DNA from: an uncultured Pseudomonadota bacterium
GTDB lineage: Bacteria; Myxococcota_A; Polyangia; HGW-17
Length of the DNA: 64,000 nt
Assembly (NCBI GenBank): GCA_938004375.1
Contig: CALKWH010000475.1
Location: forward strand, 12,752-76,751
Reading direction: 5' to 3'
Below are positions 54,321 to 63,593 of the stretch, one piece after another. Within the stretch, counting starts at the first letter, position 1. Each line of letters starts with the position of its first letter. A program made the position numbers and the translations under genes. The notes under the pieces are model-generated. The model ran no database searches. It was not told the origin of the DNA and saw nothing but the letters and a program-made list of their open reading frames with translations.

Positions 54321-54413
54321 TGGACAGAGTGGACACAGTGGATACAGTGGAAAATCTTTGGGTATTTAGCCGTAGTTCTAGCGACTGATCAGGGCAAGTC
54401 CACCAAGTCCACG
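54321..54413. repeat. TGGACASAG repeats and inverted AAGTCCAC copies
   Basis: Three 9-bp units TGGACAGAG, TGGACACAG and TGGATACAG (54321-54347) are followed by TGGA. At 54396-54413 two units AAGTCCACC and AAGTCCACG carry the complement. The two blocks could pair. Confidence 0.75.
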
Positions 54414-54435
54414 GAAGACCGCGTCAGCGGTCTTC
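54414..54435. terminator. GAAGACCGC-GTCA-GCGGTCTTC hairpin
   Basis: A perfect 9-bp stem with a 4-base loop lies between the convergent rpsD and kinase-ATPase genes. No T-run follows in either direction. It could be a bidirectional terminator or part of the repeat element beside it. Confidence 0.45.
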
Positions 54436-54454
54436 ATGTCCACGCTCTCCGCTG

Positions 54455-57400
54455 TTACCCAGGACCGGCAGAGAGGAGCGCGCCGGCCTGCTCCATGCCC
54501 CTGAAAAACCCGATGCGCGACGAGAGGGACAACGCGTTCTCCGCCCACTCTGTGCGCATGGGCAGGTCGAGCTCCCCAAGATGGAGGGTGTTCTCGACCA
54601 GGCTGACCCGGTCGCCCGTGTGCAGCATGAAGTGCACCGTCTTCTTCAGGTGCTCCACGGCCTCCGGGCTCCGTTTCATCTGGATGTACATCCGGGCGAG
54701 CTGCTCGTGGAGGCGGCTGCACGCCAGGTGGGAGCGGGACACGAACGGCTTTTCGAGGGCGCTCATGCAGGTGTCGATCGCCTGCTCATGTTGACCGCGC
54801 AAGAACTCGAATTTCGCACATTGTAAATACAATCGCCAGGTCGAGAGCGGCATCCGCGGGATCCCCTCGAGCATGGCCAGCCCCATGCGCAGCTGGGTGA
54901 TGCCCAGGTCGAAGCGACCCTTCTGCAACTCGATCTCACCGAAGTCGTGGAACACCCGGTACAGCACCTGGGGATCGCGGGCCTTCTGCGCCATCCTCGC
55001 TGCGCGGGAGATCAGATCTTCGGCGCGATCGTCCTGGGATGCAACCGCACAGCGGGCCAGGGAGGCCAGGATCACGGCCTCGCAGGACGCGCAGTCCACG
55101 CAGAACGTCAGGGCCTCACGCAGCACGGTCTCGGCAGCGTGGAGCTGGCCCGACCAGCGCAACAGATCCCCGTAGCGGGCGCTGATCTGCGCGTATCGAA
55201 GCTCGTTCTTCCCGGACAGTGCGTCCATCTTGGCCAGCTCATGGGCCTTGCGGTAATAGAAGACCGCGCCCTGATCGTCGAGGCGGAACTCGCAATGGGC
55301 GGCAGCGTGTTCGAAGTGCTTCGAGGCATCCTCGAGCCGGTGCGCATACAGGGCGTGGAACGCCAGCACGTGGGGATCGAGGCCGCCGGCGTGCTCGGAC
55401 TCGAGGAGGGCCTCGTGGATCTCGGCGCGCAGCGTGGCAGGCATCTCCTCGAGGATCAGGCGGGCCAGGAGCGGGTGGGCCAACTGGAGGCTGACCTCTC
55501 CGGGGCCGATGATCCGGTTCAGGAAGCCGCGGCGCTCGCAGACGTCGATGGCGGCGGCGGCGTGGGAACCGGGACCCAGCGCGAACTCGGCCACCGAAAT
55601 TGGGACAACGTTCCCGTAGATGGCGATCCACTGCAACAGGTGCTGGGCCTTCTTCGGCAGGCGCCGCACCCGCGTCTGCACCAGATCCGCCAGCCGCAGC
55701 CCCACCTCTGAGCCGCCCTCGGCCAGCAGCCTCATGCCCTCGACCAGGTGCAGCGGCAGCCCGCCGGCGGCGGAGACGAGAGAAGGGATCTGACCCTGCC
55801 ACGAGCCGCCGTTGGCGGCCATGACCACGAACCCGAGATCCCGGGCGACGTCGTCATCGAGCCGCCCCAGCGGCAGGTGCTCGTAGAGCTCGGGGGGCAT
55901 GTCGTCGGACACGAACAGGGGATGCTCGCCGGTGGTGATCACCTTGATGGGCAATCCCTGAATCATGAAATAAAGCTGCTCCAGCACGCGGCAGGAGGGC
56001 AGGTCGTACACGTCCACGTCGTGAAACACCAGCAGGGTCGGCCGACCGTGGGTGGCGGCGCAGAGGAACCGCGCCACCGAGGTGATCATCTCGCGCAGGC
56101 GCACCTGGAACTCCAGGGTCGGGGTGTCGGCGTCGAGCTCGAACAGGTGCAGGATGTGCGGCACGTCCTCGGGATCGAGCTCGAGGGCCATGCACACGCC
56201 CAGCAGGTCGTCGAGGCCCGGCTGGTCGGGGAGCCCGGCCAACTGGCGGGCCAGCTCGCGCGCCGGCCACCAGGACCGCTGGCAGCCCATGGGATCGGGA
56301 TCGACGTGATACACGGCCACGGGGATGGTGCCCAAATCGGCCAGCGCCGATCGCACCAGGGCGGTCTTGCCGATGCCCAGTTCCCCGGAGAGCTCGAGGT
56401 AGAGCCGATGGCTGCGCAGGAAGTCGGTGATCCGGATCTTCTCCCGGTCACGGCCGAAAATTGGCGCCTCGAAGGGCTTCTCCCGCAGGAGGATCCGCTC
56501 GAGGGTGTCGGCGGCGGCGGCGGGATCCTCGCCCCGGCCCGGCTGCGCCAGGGCGCGGTTGGTCGCGCCGCAGTGGGGGCAGAACTTGTGATCCGCCCGC
56601 ATCTCCAGGCCACAGGCGGGACAGGGGACGTTCGCAGGCCCGGTCGAGAACTGCAGGAGCTTCTTGAACTCGGCGGCGCTCTGCAGACGCTCGGCCGGGT
56701 TCTTGGCCAGCGCGCGCTCGAGCACCAGGTCGATCTCCTTTGGCAGTTCGGGCGCCAACTGGGTGGGAGGCACGTGCCGCTTCTCGATGTGGGCCAGCAG
56801 CACGTCGAAGATCGCCGGCCCCGTGAACGGGAGCTGGCCGGTGATCATTTCATAGAGGATGATGCCGGCCGAGTAGAGATCCGAGGCCGCCGTGGCCGCC
56901 CCGCCCTTGATCGTCTCGGGAGACATGTACTCGGGGGTGCCGAAGATCTCGCCGTGCTGGGTGAGCCGCTGCTCGTTGGGGACCTGGTGGAGCGCGATGC
57001 CGAAGTCGACGATCTTGCAGAAGTCCTCGCCCGAGCGCATGGACATGACCATGATGTTGTCGGGCTTGAGATCGCGGTGGACCACCTCGCGGCTGTGCGC
57101 CTCGTCGAGGGCCGAGAGGATCTGCCCGAAGATGTGCTGCGCCCGCTTCCAGGGCAGGCGGCCTTCCTTCTGGAGCACGCCCCCGAGGGAGGCACCCTTG
57201 ATGAACTCGCAGACCATGTACGGAATGCCCGTGCGGGTGTCGCCGGAGGTGATCACCGACAGGATGTTCGGGTGTGAGAGCGCCCCAATGGCGGTGGCCT
57301 CCTTCTTGAAGCGGGCGAGAAAGCGGGCGTCTTGGGCGAATGCCGGCTTGAGCAGCTTGACGGCCACCGAGGAGCCCAGATCGATGTGCGCGCCGCGGTA

Positions 57401-57580
57401 CACCCAGGCCATGGCGCCCTCCCCCACGAATTCCTCCATGCGATAGCGCTTTTCGATGACGGCGCCCACCAGGCTCGCACCGTCGCGCTGCGGAAGGTGG
57501 GTCAACGGACTGCGGCACTCCGGACACTCATGGAACGAGAGTCCGTTGGGCAGACGGCAGTTTTCGCAGACCCGGAACAT
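54455..57580 (-). CDS. Kinase-ATPase-TPR signalling protein with two zinc ribbons
   Basis: The ATG at 57580 follows AAGGAG at about 10 bases; an upstream ATG at 57613 has weaker support. The 1041-residue protein has an N-terminal zinc ribbon (Cys5, 8, 19, 22), a Hanks kinase (about 46-310; Lys75, H-R-D-L-K-P-D-N, DFG at 192-194), a second zinc ribbon (Cys320, 323, 334, 337), an ATPase domain with Walker A G-E-L-G-I-G-K-T (399-406) and Walker B-like L-L-V-F-H-D-V-D, and a long helical TPR-like C-terminus. This resembles kinase-STAND regulators. All kinase residues are intact, so it is probably active. It is cytoplasmic. Confidence 0.9.
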   Translation of the reverse strand: MFRVCENCRLPNGLSFHECPECRSPLTHLPQRDGASLVGAVIEKRYRMEEFVGEGAMAWVYRGAHIDLGSSVAVKLLKPAFAQDARFLARFKKEATAIGALSHPNILSVITSGDTRTGIPYMVCEFIKGASLGGVLQKEGRLPWKRAQHIFGQILSALDEAHSREVVHRDLKPDNIMVMSMRSGEDFCKIVDFGIALHQVPNEQRLTQHGEIFGTPEYMSPETIKGGAATAASDLYSAGIILYEMITGQLPFTGPAIFDVLLAHIEKRHVPPTQLAPELPKEIDLVLERALAKNPAERLQSAAEFKKLLQFSTGPANVPCPACGLEMRADHKFCPHCGATNRALAQPGRGEDPAAAADTLERILLREKPFEAPIFGRDREKIRITDFLRSHRLYLELSGELGIGKTALVRSALADLGTIPVAVYHVDPDPMGCQRSWWPARELARQLAGLPDQPGLDDLLGVCMALELDPEDVPHILHLFELDADTPTLEFQVRLREMITSVARFLCAATHGRPTLLVFHDVDVYDLPSCRVLEQLYFMIQGLPIKVITTGEHPLFVSDDMPPELYEHLPLGRLDDDVARDLGFVVMAANGGSWQGQIPSLVSAAGGLPLHLVEGMRLLAEGGSEVGLRLADLVQTRVRRLPKKAQHLLQWIAIYGNVVPISVAEFALGPGSHAAAAIDVCERRGFLNRIIGPGEVSLQLAHPLLARLILEEMPATLRAEIHEALLESEHAGGLDPHVLAFHALYAHRLEDASKHFEHAAAHCEFRLDDQGAVFYYRKAHELAKMDALSGKNELRYAQISARYGDLLRWSGQLHAAETVLREALTFCVDCASCEAVILASLARCAVASQDDRAEDLISRAARMAQKARDPQVLYRVFHDFGEIELQKGRFDLGITQLRMGLAMLEGIPRMPLSTWRLYLQCAKFEFLRGQHEQAIDTCMSALEKPFVSRSHLACSRLHEQLARMYIQMKRSPEAVEHLKKTVHFMLHTGDRVSLVENTLHLGELDLPMRTEWAENALSLSSRIGFFRGMEQAGALLSAGPG

Positions 57581-57724
57581 GTGGCCGGCACTCCTTGCAG
57601 CCTTCAACGCCATCCTGGCGAGGCCGAGCCTTCGAATCGTCGGGGGAAAGTCGAAGGTGAATCGAATATACCTAATAATTGGGTATAAACAAGACCCATT
57701 ATGGACCTCCCTCGGAATGATTTT

Positions 57725-58297
57725 TTAGCGATGGAGGACGTGGACCTCGACGTCGGTGGGATCCCGGGACAGCAGGCTCATGGCGGTCAGCCCTCCCACG
57801 ATCACGCCGACACCGGTCCAGAAAAGCCAGTTCCGATAAAAGGGCGGCGGTGCCGCGCCAACGCCGGGGCGGGTGCGGACGGAATCCGGCCGCTGGAGTA
57901 GGAGGACCAGCTCTTCGGCCAGTTGGCCCCGGGGACCGGGCACAGGGAACGGACCGGCGAAGACGTCCCGGGGTCCCTGAACGAACAGGCCGCGGGCAGT
58001 CAGGACCACCCAGCGGTCGAGGCGAAGTTGGAACCGATGTTTTTCCAACACGGCCCTAACCAACGGATCGGGATACTCTCCGACGGCCTGCAGCGTCGAG
58101 CGCAGCGCGGTCAGCCGGCCCTCGGGCAGCTCCCCCGGGGAGACGAGGCGCAGGCCCGGATGGAGCTGGAGCATCGTCCGGATCCGCTCGAGGGCGCCGG
58201 CGTCCCCAACCTCGAGGGGCAGGAGCGCCACCGACGGCCGCGGCTCCGCCGAGGGCTGGGAGACGAACATCAGACACAGGAACAGCCAGCTCGTCAT
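57725..58297 (-). CDS. Exported protein with C-terminal membrane segment
   Basis: The 190-residue protein starts at an ATG at 58297 after AGGTG. It has a signal peptide (1-18), a soluble region with L-L-P-L-E-V-G-D and R-L-V-S-P-G-E-L-P, and one membrane segment near the C-terminus (about 158-178, F-W-T-G-V-G-V-I-V-G-G-L). The family is unrecognised. It is the last gene of the operon that starts at 61325. Confidence 0.72.
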   Translation of the reverse strand: MTSWLFLCLMFVSQPSAEPRPSVALLPLEVGDAGALERIRTMLQLHPGLRLVSPGELPEGRLTALRSTLQAVGEYPDPLVRAVLEKHRFQLRLDRWVVLTARGLFVQGPRDVFAGPFPVPGPRGQLAEELVLLLQRPDSVRTRPGVGAAPPPFYRNWLFWTGVGVIVGGLTAMSLLSRDPTDVEVHVLHR

Positions 58298-58330
58298 GAT
58301 CGATCACCTGTACCGGGTGGGGGGAGCGCT

Positions 58331-59599
58331 TCAGCGGGGGTCGGCGTCCCCCGGGTAGCCCGTGAGGAAAAACAGATAGGAGGCGTTGGAGCCACCCACC
58401 ACCAGCTCGGTCCCCGCGCCGGTCTTCAGCGGGAGGAGCGAGCTGCCGAAGTGCTTCTCGTTCTCCGGGGCCGACAGGACCGTCACGGGCTCGAGGGCGC
58501 CGGGGGAGGCCCCGTCCAGCTCGAAGATCTGCACCAGGCCGTTGCGGCCGGAGCCCGCCGGACGATCCGGCTCGCCGATGCACAGTTCGGGCCGTCCATC
58601 CGAGTCCAGGTCGATCAGGCCGGCGACGTGGCCGAGGTCCTGGGGCTCGTCGCTCAGGGTCCAGGTAGGAGTGGCGGGGTAGAGCTGCGTGCCCCCGTTC
58701 GAGGCCAGAAACACATAGGTGGCCTCGCAGACGCCCACGACCAGGTCCGTCTCGGCGTCCGCGTCGATCAGGCCCGTCGCCAGGGTACACACGAGCGGGC
58801 CCGGCGCACCGTCACCGCCCACCAACCGCTCGGGGGTGACCGCGGGGAAGTCGACCGTGAACGGCACCAGCAGCACGGTCCAGACCTCCTCCTGGCTTTC
58901 ATCTGTGGTGTGCCCGCCCACGGCGATCACCGGATCACCGCCGAGCCTGAGCACGGACAGGAACGACTGGTTCCCGTGCTCGGTGAGCTCCTGGAGGCTG
59001 GGAACCTCGAAACCATCCGGATAACGGAAAAACCGAGAGGAGGCACTGTCGAGGGTCTCGTTGAAGACGGTCAGCCCCTGGGCAGAGGCGACGACGATCT
59101 CCATGCCGCCCTCCCCGTCCAGATCCGCGACCGCCAGCGCGCTGCCGAACTCGGCGCCTCCGCTCACGGTGGCCTCGCGCTCGAGCTCACCGGAGCCGTC
59201 GGCGGGGTTGAACGAGAAGACGGTCACGCTCTGGTAACGGCCATCTGCGAGCACCGCCCGCCAGCGTCCGTCCGAGGCCGGCAGCGCGGCGATGGCGCTC
59301 ACGGAGACGCCCTCGTCGAAGGTGTACGCCTGGCGCGACACGGTGCCTCCGGGCTCGAGGGTGAGCACGGCCAGGGGCGAGGTGCCGTTGCCCCCGGCGA
59401 CCCAGACGTCGGAGACCACCTGACCCTGCTCGTTGAGCACGGGACTGACGACCTGCCCGAAGTTGGTACCGGAGAAGTTCTTGGGGGGCTCCACCGCCTG
59501 CACCGTGGCCCGCTCGGCCAGGTCATCGAAGACCCGCCAGTCGCAGCCGGCGCCCGCCAACACCAGGATCAGCACGAAGGAAGCAGCAAACGTCTTCAT
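58331..59599 (-). CDS. FG-GAP/VCBS-repeat lipoprotein
   Basis: The 422-residue lipoprotein (Cys19, then Asp) starts after GAGGCGACC, its RBS overlapping the stop of the upstream gene. Repeats such as D-L-D-G-E-G-G-M-E-I-V-V-A, D-A-D-A-E-T-D-L-V-V-G and D-L-D-S-D-G-R-P-E-L-C-I-G are FG-GAP/VCBS-type calcium-binding beta-propeller blades. It is an extracytoplasmic beta-propeller lipoprotein, likely an adhesive or sensing protein. It is directly coupled to the PEGA/TPR gene. Confidence 0.87.
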   Translation of the reverse strand: MKTFAASFVLILVLAGAGCDWRVFDDLAERATVQAVEPPKNFSGTNFGQVVSPVLNEQGQVVSDVWVAGGNGTSPLAVLTLEPGGTVSRQAYTFDEGVSVSAIAALPASDGRWRAVLADGRYQSVTVFSFNPADGSGELEREATVSGGAEFGSALAVADLDGEGGMEIVVASAQGLTVFNETLDSASSRFFRYPDGFEVPSLQELTEHGNQSFLSVLRLGGDPVIAVGGHTTDESQEEVWTVLLVPFTVDFPAVTPERLVGGDGAPGPLVCTLATGLIDADAETDLVVGVCEATYVFLASNGGTQLYPATPTWTLSDEPQDLGHVAGLIDLDSDGRPELCIGEPDRPAGSGRNGLVQIFELDGASPGALEPVTVLSAPENEKHFGSSLLPLKTGAGTELVVGGSNASYLFFLTGYPGDADPR

Positions 59600-59606
59600 G
59601 GTCGCC

Positions 59607-61325
59607 TCAGTAGTGGAGAGTCATGCCCAGACCGGCCCCGCCTTGCAGCATCAGGGGTTCCCAGGTCACCTGCCCCCCCTCGGGGACAGTCTGCAGACGG
59701 ATCCGGGAGTCCGGGCTCGTGTCGATGAACGTGCGGTAGAGCGCCACGGCGAAGGACAACGCGGAGACGCCGTAGAGCACGTTCGCTGCGATGGCGTAGA
59801 TCTTGCCGTCCTGCAGGCGCGCGTCGTTGCTGTACACCGGGATCCCCGCATCCAGGTCGGCCTGGTAGTCGTCCTTCAAGGAGACAGACTTGCCCCCGGC
59901 CCAGATGCCCGCTCCCAGGGCAGCCAGCCCCAGCACGTACCCCGAGATGGCGCCCGTGCGGTCCGGCGCCCGGTTGAGCGTGACCTCGTAGGACTTCTGC
60001 TCGCCCGGGGCCACCTCGACGCGGGTGGACACCGCCTTGCGATCCTTCTTGACGATGCGCAGGCGGTGGGCGCCGGCGGGGATCTTCACCCTGGAACAGG
60101 GCGCCACGCAGACGGTCTTCCCGTCCACCTTCACCCGGGCGTCGCGCACGTTGCGCCCGAGGACGGTGAGGTAGCCGATGGGCTGCCGCTCCAGCGGGAC
60201 GTGCACCGTGTTGCTCTCGCCGGCGGACACGTCGATCTCGCGCTTCTCGCCCCGGTATCCGTCCTGCTCCACGTACACCGTGTGCTTGCCGGGCGGGAGC
60301 ACGCCGTTGTAAGGCGTGTGGCCCACGGGACCGATGTCCTTCTTGTCCACGAACACCTGGGCGCCGGGCACGTTGCTCGTGATCTGCACCCACGCCATGT
60401 TCACGTCCTTCTTCAGGCTGACCATGATGTCGAGCATCCGGTTCTCCTGGACGTGGATCTCGCGCCGGATGTCCGAGAACCCCTTCATCTCGACGATCAG
60501 GACGTGCTTGCCCAGGGGGATCTCGCCCTCGAACGGGGAGGTGCCGAGCTTCTCCTTTTTATCGTTCAGGTAGAGCGCGGCGCCCGGAGGATCCGTGGAG
60601 ACCGCGGTCAGCGTGCGGGTGGCGATGGGCGGCAACTCGGGCTTCTCCAGAGGCGGCGCGGGCTTGTCCGCAGGCTTGTCCGCAGGCTTGTCGCCCGGCT
60701 TGTCCACGGGCTTGTCGCCAGGCTTGTCCACGGGCTTGTCGCCAGGCTTGTCGCCAGGCTTGTCCACGGGCTTGTCGCCAGGCTTGTCGCCCGGCTTGTC
60801 TGCAGGCTTGTCGCCCGGCTTGTCCGCAGGCTTGTCGCCCGGCTTGTCCGCAGGCTTGTCGCCAGGCTTGTCGCCAGGCTTGTCCACAGGCTTGTCCCCA
60901 GGCTTGTCCCCCGGCTTGTCCACGGGCTTTTTCAGGCTCTCCTTGTACTCGATGAGCCGATCGAGCAGCCGGATGCGCGCCTGAATGGACGCGAGCTCCT
61001 TGGTCTGGGGATCCTTGGCGAGGAAGTCGACGAAGTACTGCTTGGCCTGCTCGTACTTCTCCACTTTTTCATAGCAGACCGCGATGTTGAACAGGAACGC
61101 CGGCAGGGGCTTGGCCTCGTAGGCCTTGAGGAAGGACTCGGCCGCCTTCTCGAACTGGCCCGCCCCGAAGAGGGCCTGACCGGCCTTGAAGTGCTCCTTG
61201 GCCTTCTCGGTGGCCTCGTCCTTTCTCGACTTGCTGTCGCCGCCTTTCTGGGCCATGGCGCCCGACGGACAGGCGGCGATCAGGATCAGGGAGAACCAAA
61301 AAGACAGGAAATGTCTGGTTTTCAT
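59607..61325 (-). CDS. TPR and PEGA protein with KPGD repeats
   Basis: The ATG at 61325 gives 572 residues. A signal peptide (ending A-M-A-Q) is followed by TPR units (about 40-105), a long K-P-G/A/V-D tandem repeat (about 132-222), then three or so PEGA domains (G-x-x-L-Y-L-N-D, P-G-A-Q-V-F-V-D-K, A-R-V-K-V-D-G-K-T; about 235-430). Two hydrophobic segments lie near the C-terminus (about 450-475 and 510-530). It is an envelope protein and the first gene of the operon with the FG-GAP lipoprotein. PEGA domains are common in surface-layer-linked proteins. Confidence 0.88.
   Translation of the reverse strand: MKTRHFLSFWFSLILIAACPSGAMAQKGGDSKSRKDEATEKAKEHFKAGQALFGAGQFEKAAESFLKAYEAKPLPAFLFNIAVCYEKVEKYEQAKQYFVDFLAKDPQTKELASIQARIRLLDRLIEYKESLKKPVDKPGDKPGDKPVDKPGDKPGDKPADKPGDKPADKPGDKPADKPGDKPGDKPVDKPGDKPGDKPVDKPGDKPVDKPGDKPADKPADKPAPPLEKPELPPIATRTLTAVSTDPPGAALYLNDKKEKLGTSPFEGEIPLGKHVLIVEMKGFSDIRREIHVQENRMLDIMVSLKKDVNMAWVQITSNVPGAQVFVDKKDIGPVGHTPYNGVLPPGKHTVYVEQDGYRGEKREIDVSAGESNTVHVPLERQPIGYLTVLGRNVRDARVKVDGKTVCVAPCSRVKIPAGAHRLRIVKKDRKAVSTRVEVAPGEQKSYEVTLNRAPDRTGAISGYVLGLAALGAGIWAGGKSVSLKDDYQADLDAGIPVYSNDARLQDGKIYAIAANVLYGVSALSFAVALYRTFIDTSPDSRIRLQTVPEGGQVTWEPLMLQGGAGLGMTLHY
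60659..60928 (-). repeat. 12-bp KPGD-coding tandem repeat
   Basis: About 22 copies of a 12-bp unit (GGCTTGTCGCCC and variants) code K-P-G-D, K-P-A-D or K-P-V-D in the TPR/PEGA protein. It is a slippage-prone array. Confidence 0.9.
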
Positions 61326-61443
61326 GGCTGTCTCGTTCACGGTTTCCGGCCGGGAGCGGCCATACACCCCACAGAAATAGCACAAGTCGACGGGATGTGC
61401 ATGTGTTAAGTCCCGGCGGGTTCGGCGGAAATTGCACCTACAT

Positions 61444-61472
61444 TTGACTCCATTGGAGTACTGTGGTACACA
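61444..61472 (+). promoter_or_regulatory. Candidate promoter of the PilZ gene
   Basis: TTGACT (61444-61449), 17 bases, then TACACA (61467-61472) precede the ribosome-binding site GGAGG and the ATG at 61492. The -10 is a weak match. Confidence 0.4.
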
Positions 61473-61491
61473 AACACCTAGGGAGGTGCAC

Positions 61492-61836
61492 ATGGAGCCT
61501 GGAATCGCCGAACACCGCAAGACACCGAGGTGGCGCGTCTTCTGCCCTGTCGTGGTGCGATCCGCCGAGTACGGCGAGGTCCGGGCGCTGGGCATCAACA
61601 TCTCGTCGGGGGGCATCTTCATCCAGACCTTCGACCCGCTCCCGCTGGGCACCGCGGTCGAGATCCAACTGGGGGAGCACGAAGGCGTCATCGCCCGCGG
61701 CATCGTCCGCAGCCACTACTACATGACCTACCGTGAGCGCGAGAACCCGGCCTCCTGCACGGGCATGGGCGTGCGCTTCGTCGGCTTCGACGACGTCGTG
61801 ACCGCCGACCGGGACGACGCGCACCCGCTGCATTGA
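61492..61836 (+). CDS. PilZ-domain protein
   Basis: The ATG at 61492 follows GGGAGG and gives 114 residues. R-K-T-P-R (R-x3-R) near the start and N-I-S-S-G-G (N-x-S-x2-G) are the c-di-GMP-binding features; the rest is the barrel. It is divergent from the TPR/PEGA operon, so the two may be linked in function. Targets unknown. Confidence 0.9.
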   Translation: MEPGIAEHRKTPRWRVFCPVVVRSAEYGEVRALGINISSGGIFIQTFDPLPLGTAVEIQLGEHEGVIARGIVRSHYYMTYRERENPASCTGMGVRFVGFDDVVTADRDDAHPLH

Positions 61837-61904
61837 TCATCATTTCCATGCTCGGAACGAATAGGGGAGATCGGCGGGTTCCGGCCTTCGGCCGGCGGTG
61901 AACA

Positions 61905-63536
61905 CTAGCCCAGGATGGCCTTCAGGTCGGCCTCGGGCGTGGTGATCGGCATGATGTTGAACTTCTCCTGAAGGAAGGCCACCACCTCGGGCTTGAGGAA
62001 CGCCGGCAGCGTCGGTCCCAGGCGCATGTTGCGGATGCCCAGGTGCAGGAGCGTCAGCAGGATGCAGACGGCCTTCTGCTCGTACCAGGAGAGCACCAAG
62101 GAAAGCGGCAGGCCGTTCACGTCGGTGCCGAAGGCGTTGGCCAGCGCCACCGCGATCTGGATCGCGGAGTAGGCGTCGTTGCACTGGCCGACGTCGAGCA
62201 GCCGCGGGATGCCGCCGATGTCGCCAAAGTCGAGCTTGTTGAAGCGGTACTTGCCGCAGGCCAGCGTGAGGATCACGGTGTCCTTCGGGGCCTGCGTGGT
62301 GAAGTCGGTGTAGTAGTTGCGGCCGGGCTTCGCGCCGTCGCAGCCGCCCACCAGGAAGAAGTGGCGGATCTGGCCCGCCTTCACGGCGTCGATCACGGGA
62401 CCGGCGACCTTCATCACCGCGTCATGGCCGAAGCCCACCAGGATCTCGTGGGCCGGCTCGTCCGCGGTGAAGCCCGGCAGCGCCAGCGCCTTCTCGATGA
62501 CGGGACCGAAGTCCTCGCGGTCGGCCACGTGCACCACGCCCGGGAACGCCACCAGGCCCGTGGTGAAGATGCGGTCGCGATAGGAGTCCGCGGGCTTCTG
62601 GATGCAGTTGGTGGTCATCAGGATCGCGCCCGGGAACGCGTCGAACTCCTTCTTCTGGTTCTGCCAGGCGGAGCCGTAGTTGCCCACCAGGTGCGGGAAC
62701 GCCTTCAGTTTCGGATAGCCGTGGGCGGGCAGCATCTCGCCGTGGGTGTAGATGTTGATCCCCTTGCCCGCGGTCTGGCGCAACAACGCCTCGAGATCGC
62801 GCAGGTCGTGGCCGCTGACCAGGATGCACTTGCCCTTCACCGGGTTCACGTTGACCTTGGTGGGGGTGGGGTGGCCGTAGCTGCCGGTGTTGCCGGCGTC
62901 GAGCAGGCCCATGACCGTGAGGTTGAGCTCGCCCACCGCCAGCGCCTGGCCCACCAGCTGCTCGGTGGTCGGCTTCGTCTCGAGGAACGCCAGGATCTCG
63001 TGCATCTTCGCGTACACGGCCGGGTCCTCCTGACCGACGATCATCGCGTGGTCGGCGTAGGCGGCCACACCCTTGAGCCCGTAGAGGATCAACTCCTCGA
63101 GGCCGACGTTGATCGGGTTCTCGTCGTCCTCGCGCTTCTTGAAGGAGGCGTCCAACGCCTGCACCAGGCGGCCGTCCTTGTCCTGGTGGAGGACGAACGT
63201 GGCCGAGGCCGGCAGCCCCGCCAGGGAGACGCCCTTCGCCTTCAGCGCGCCCGCCAGACGGTCCCGCAGGGCCACCGCGTGAGCCACCAGCGCGTCGATC
63301 CTGTCCACGTCGAAGTTGACGTTGGTGATGGTGGTGAAGAGCGCCTCGAGGGTGAAGCGGTTCACCTCGACGTCGACGATGCCGTGTTCGCGGGCGACCT
63401 TGGCGACCTGGGCCAGGCCCTTGGTGGACAGGATCAGCAGATCCTGCATGATCGCGGTCTCGTGCGTCTTGCCGCAGACGCCCTGCACGGTGCAGCCGGT
63501 TCCCTGAGCGGTTTGTTCACATTGAAAACAGAACAT
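61905..63536 (-). CDS. hcp: Hybrid-cluster protein (hydroxylamine reductase)
   Basis: The 543-residue protein starts after GGAGG. The N-terminal cluster ligands are Cys3, Cys6, Cys15 and Cys21 (C-x2-C-x8-C-x5-C), the form found in strict anaerobes. The hybrid-cluster region contains G-G-C-D-G-A and L-A-C-G-K-Y with the later N-D-A-Y-S-A-I-Q. Hcp reduces NO and hydroxylamine and protects against nitrosative stress. Expression is likely under an FNR/Crp-family regulator from the site upstream. It is cytoplasmic. Confidence 0.96.
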   Translation of the reverse strand: MFCFQCEQTAQGTGCTVQGVCGKTHETAIMQDLLILSTKGLAQVAKVAREHGIVDVEVNRFTLEALFTTITNVNFDVDRIDALVAHAVALRDRLAGALKAKGVSLAGLPASATFVLHQDKDGRLVQALDASFKKREDDENPINVGLEELILYGLKGVAAYADHAMIVGQEDPAVYAKMHEILAFLETKPTTEQLVGQALAVGELNLTVMGLLDAGNTGSYGHPTPTKVNVNPVKGKCILVSGHDLRDLEALLRQTAGKGINIYTHGEMLPAHGYPKLKAFPHLVGNYGSAWQNQKKEFDAFPGAILMTTNCIQKPADSYRDRIFTTGLVAFPGVVHVADREDFGPVIEKALALPGFTADEPAHEILVGFGHDAVMKVAGPVIDAVKAGQIRHFFLVGGCDGAKPGRNYYTDFTTQAPKDTVILTLACGKYRFNKLDFGDIGGIPRLLDVGQCNDAYSAIQIAVALANAFGTDVNGLPLSLVLSWYEQKAVCILLTLLHLGIRNMRLGPTLPAFLKPEVVAFLQEKFNIMPITTPEADLKAILG

Positions 63537-63593
63537 GATGTTGCCTCCATCGGTAAGGGGTTGTGAAACGACTCTGCCGTTCCTCGGAAGTCG

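Noticed and set aside
60659-60928. Repeat array as CRISPR
   Set aside because: The units are 12 bp and coding, with no spacers or cas genes.
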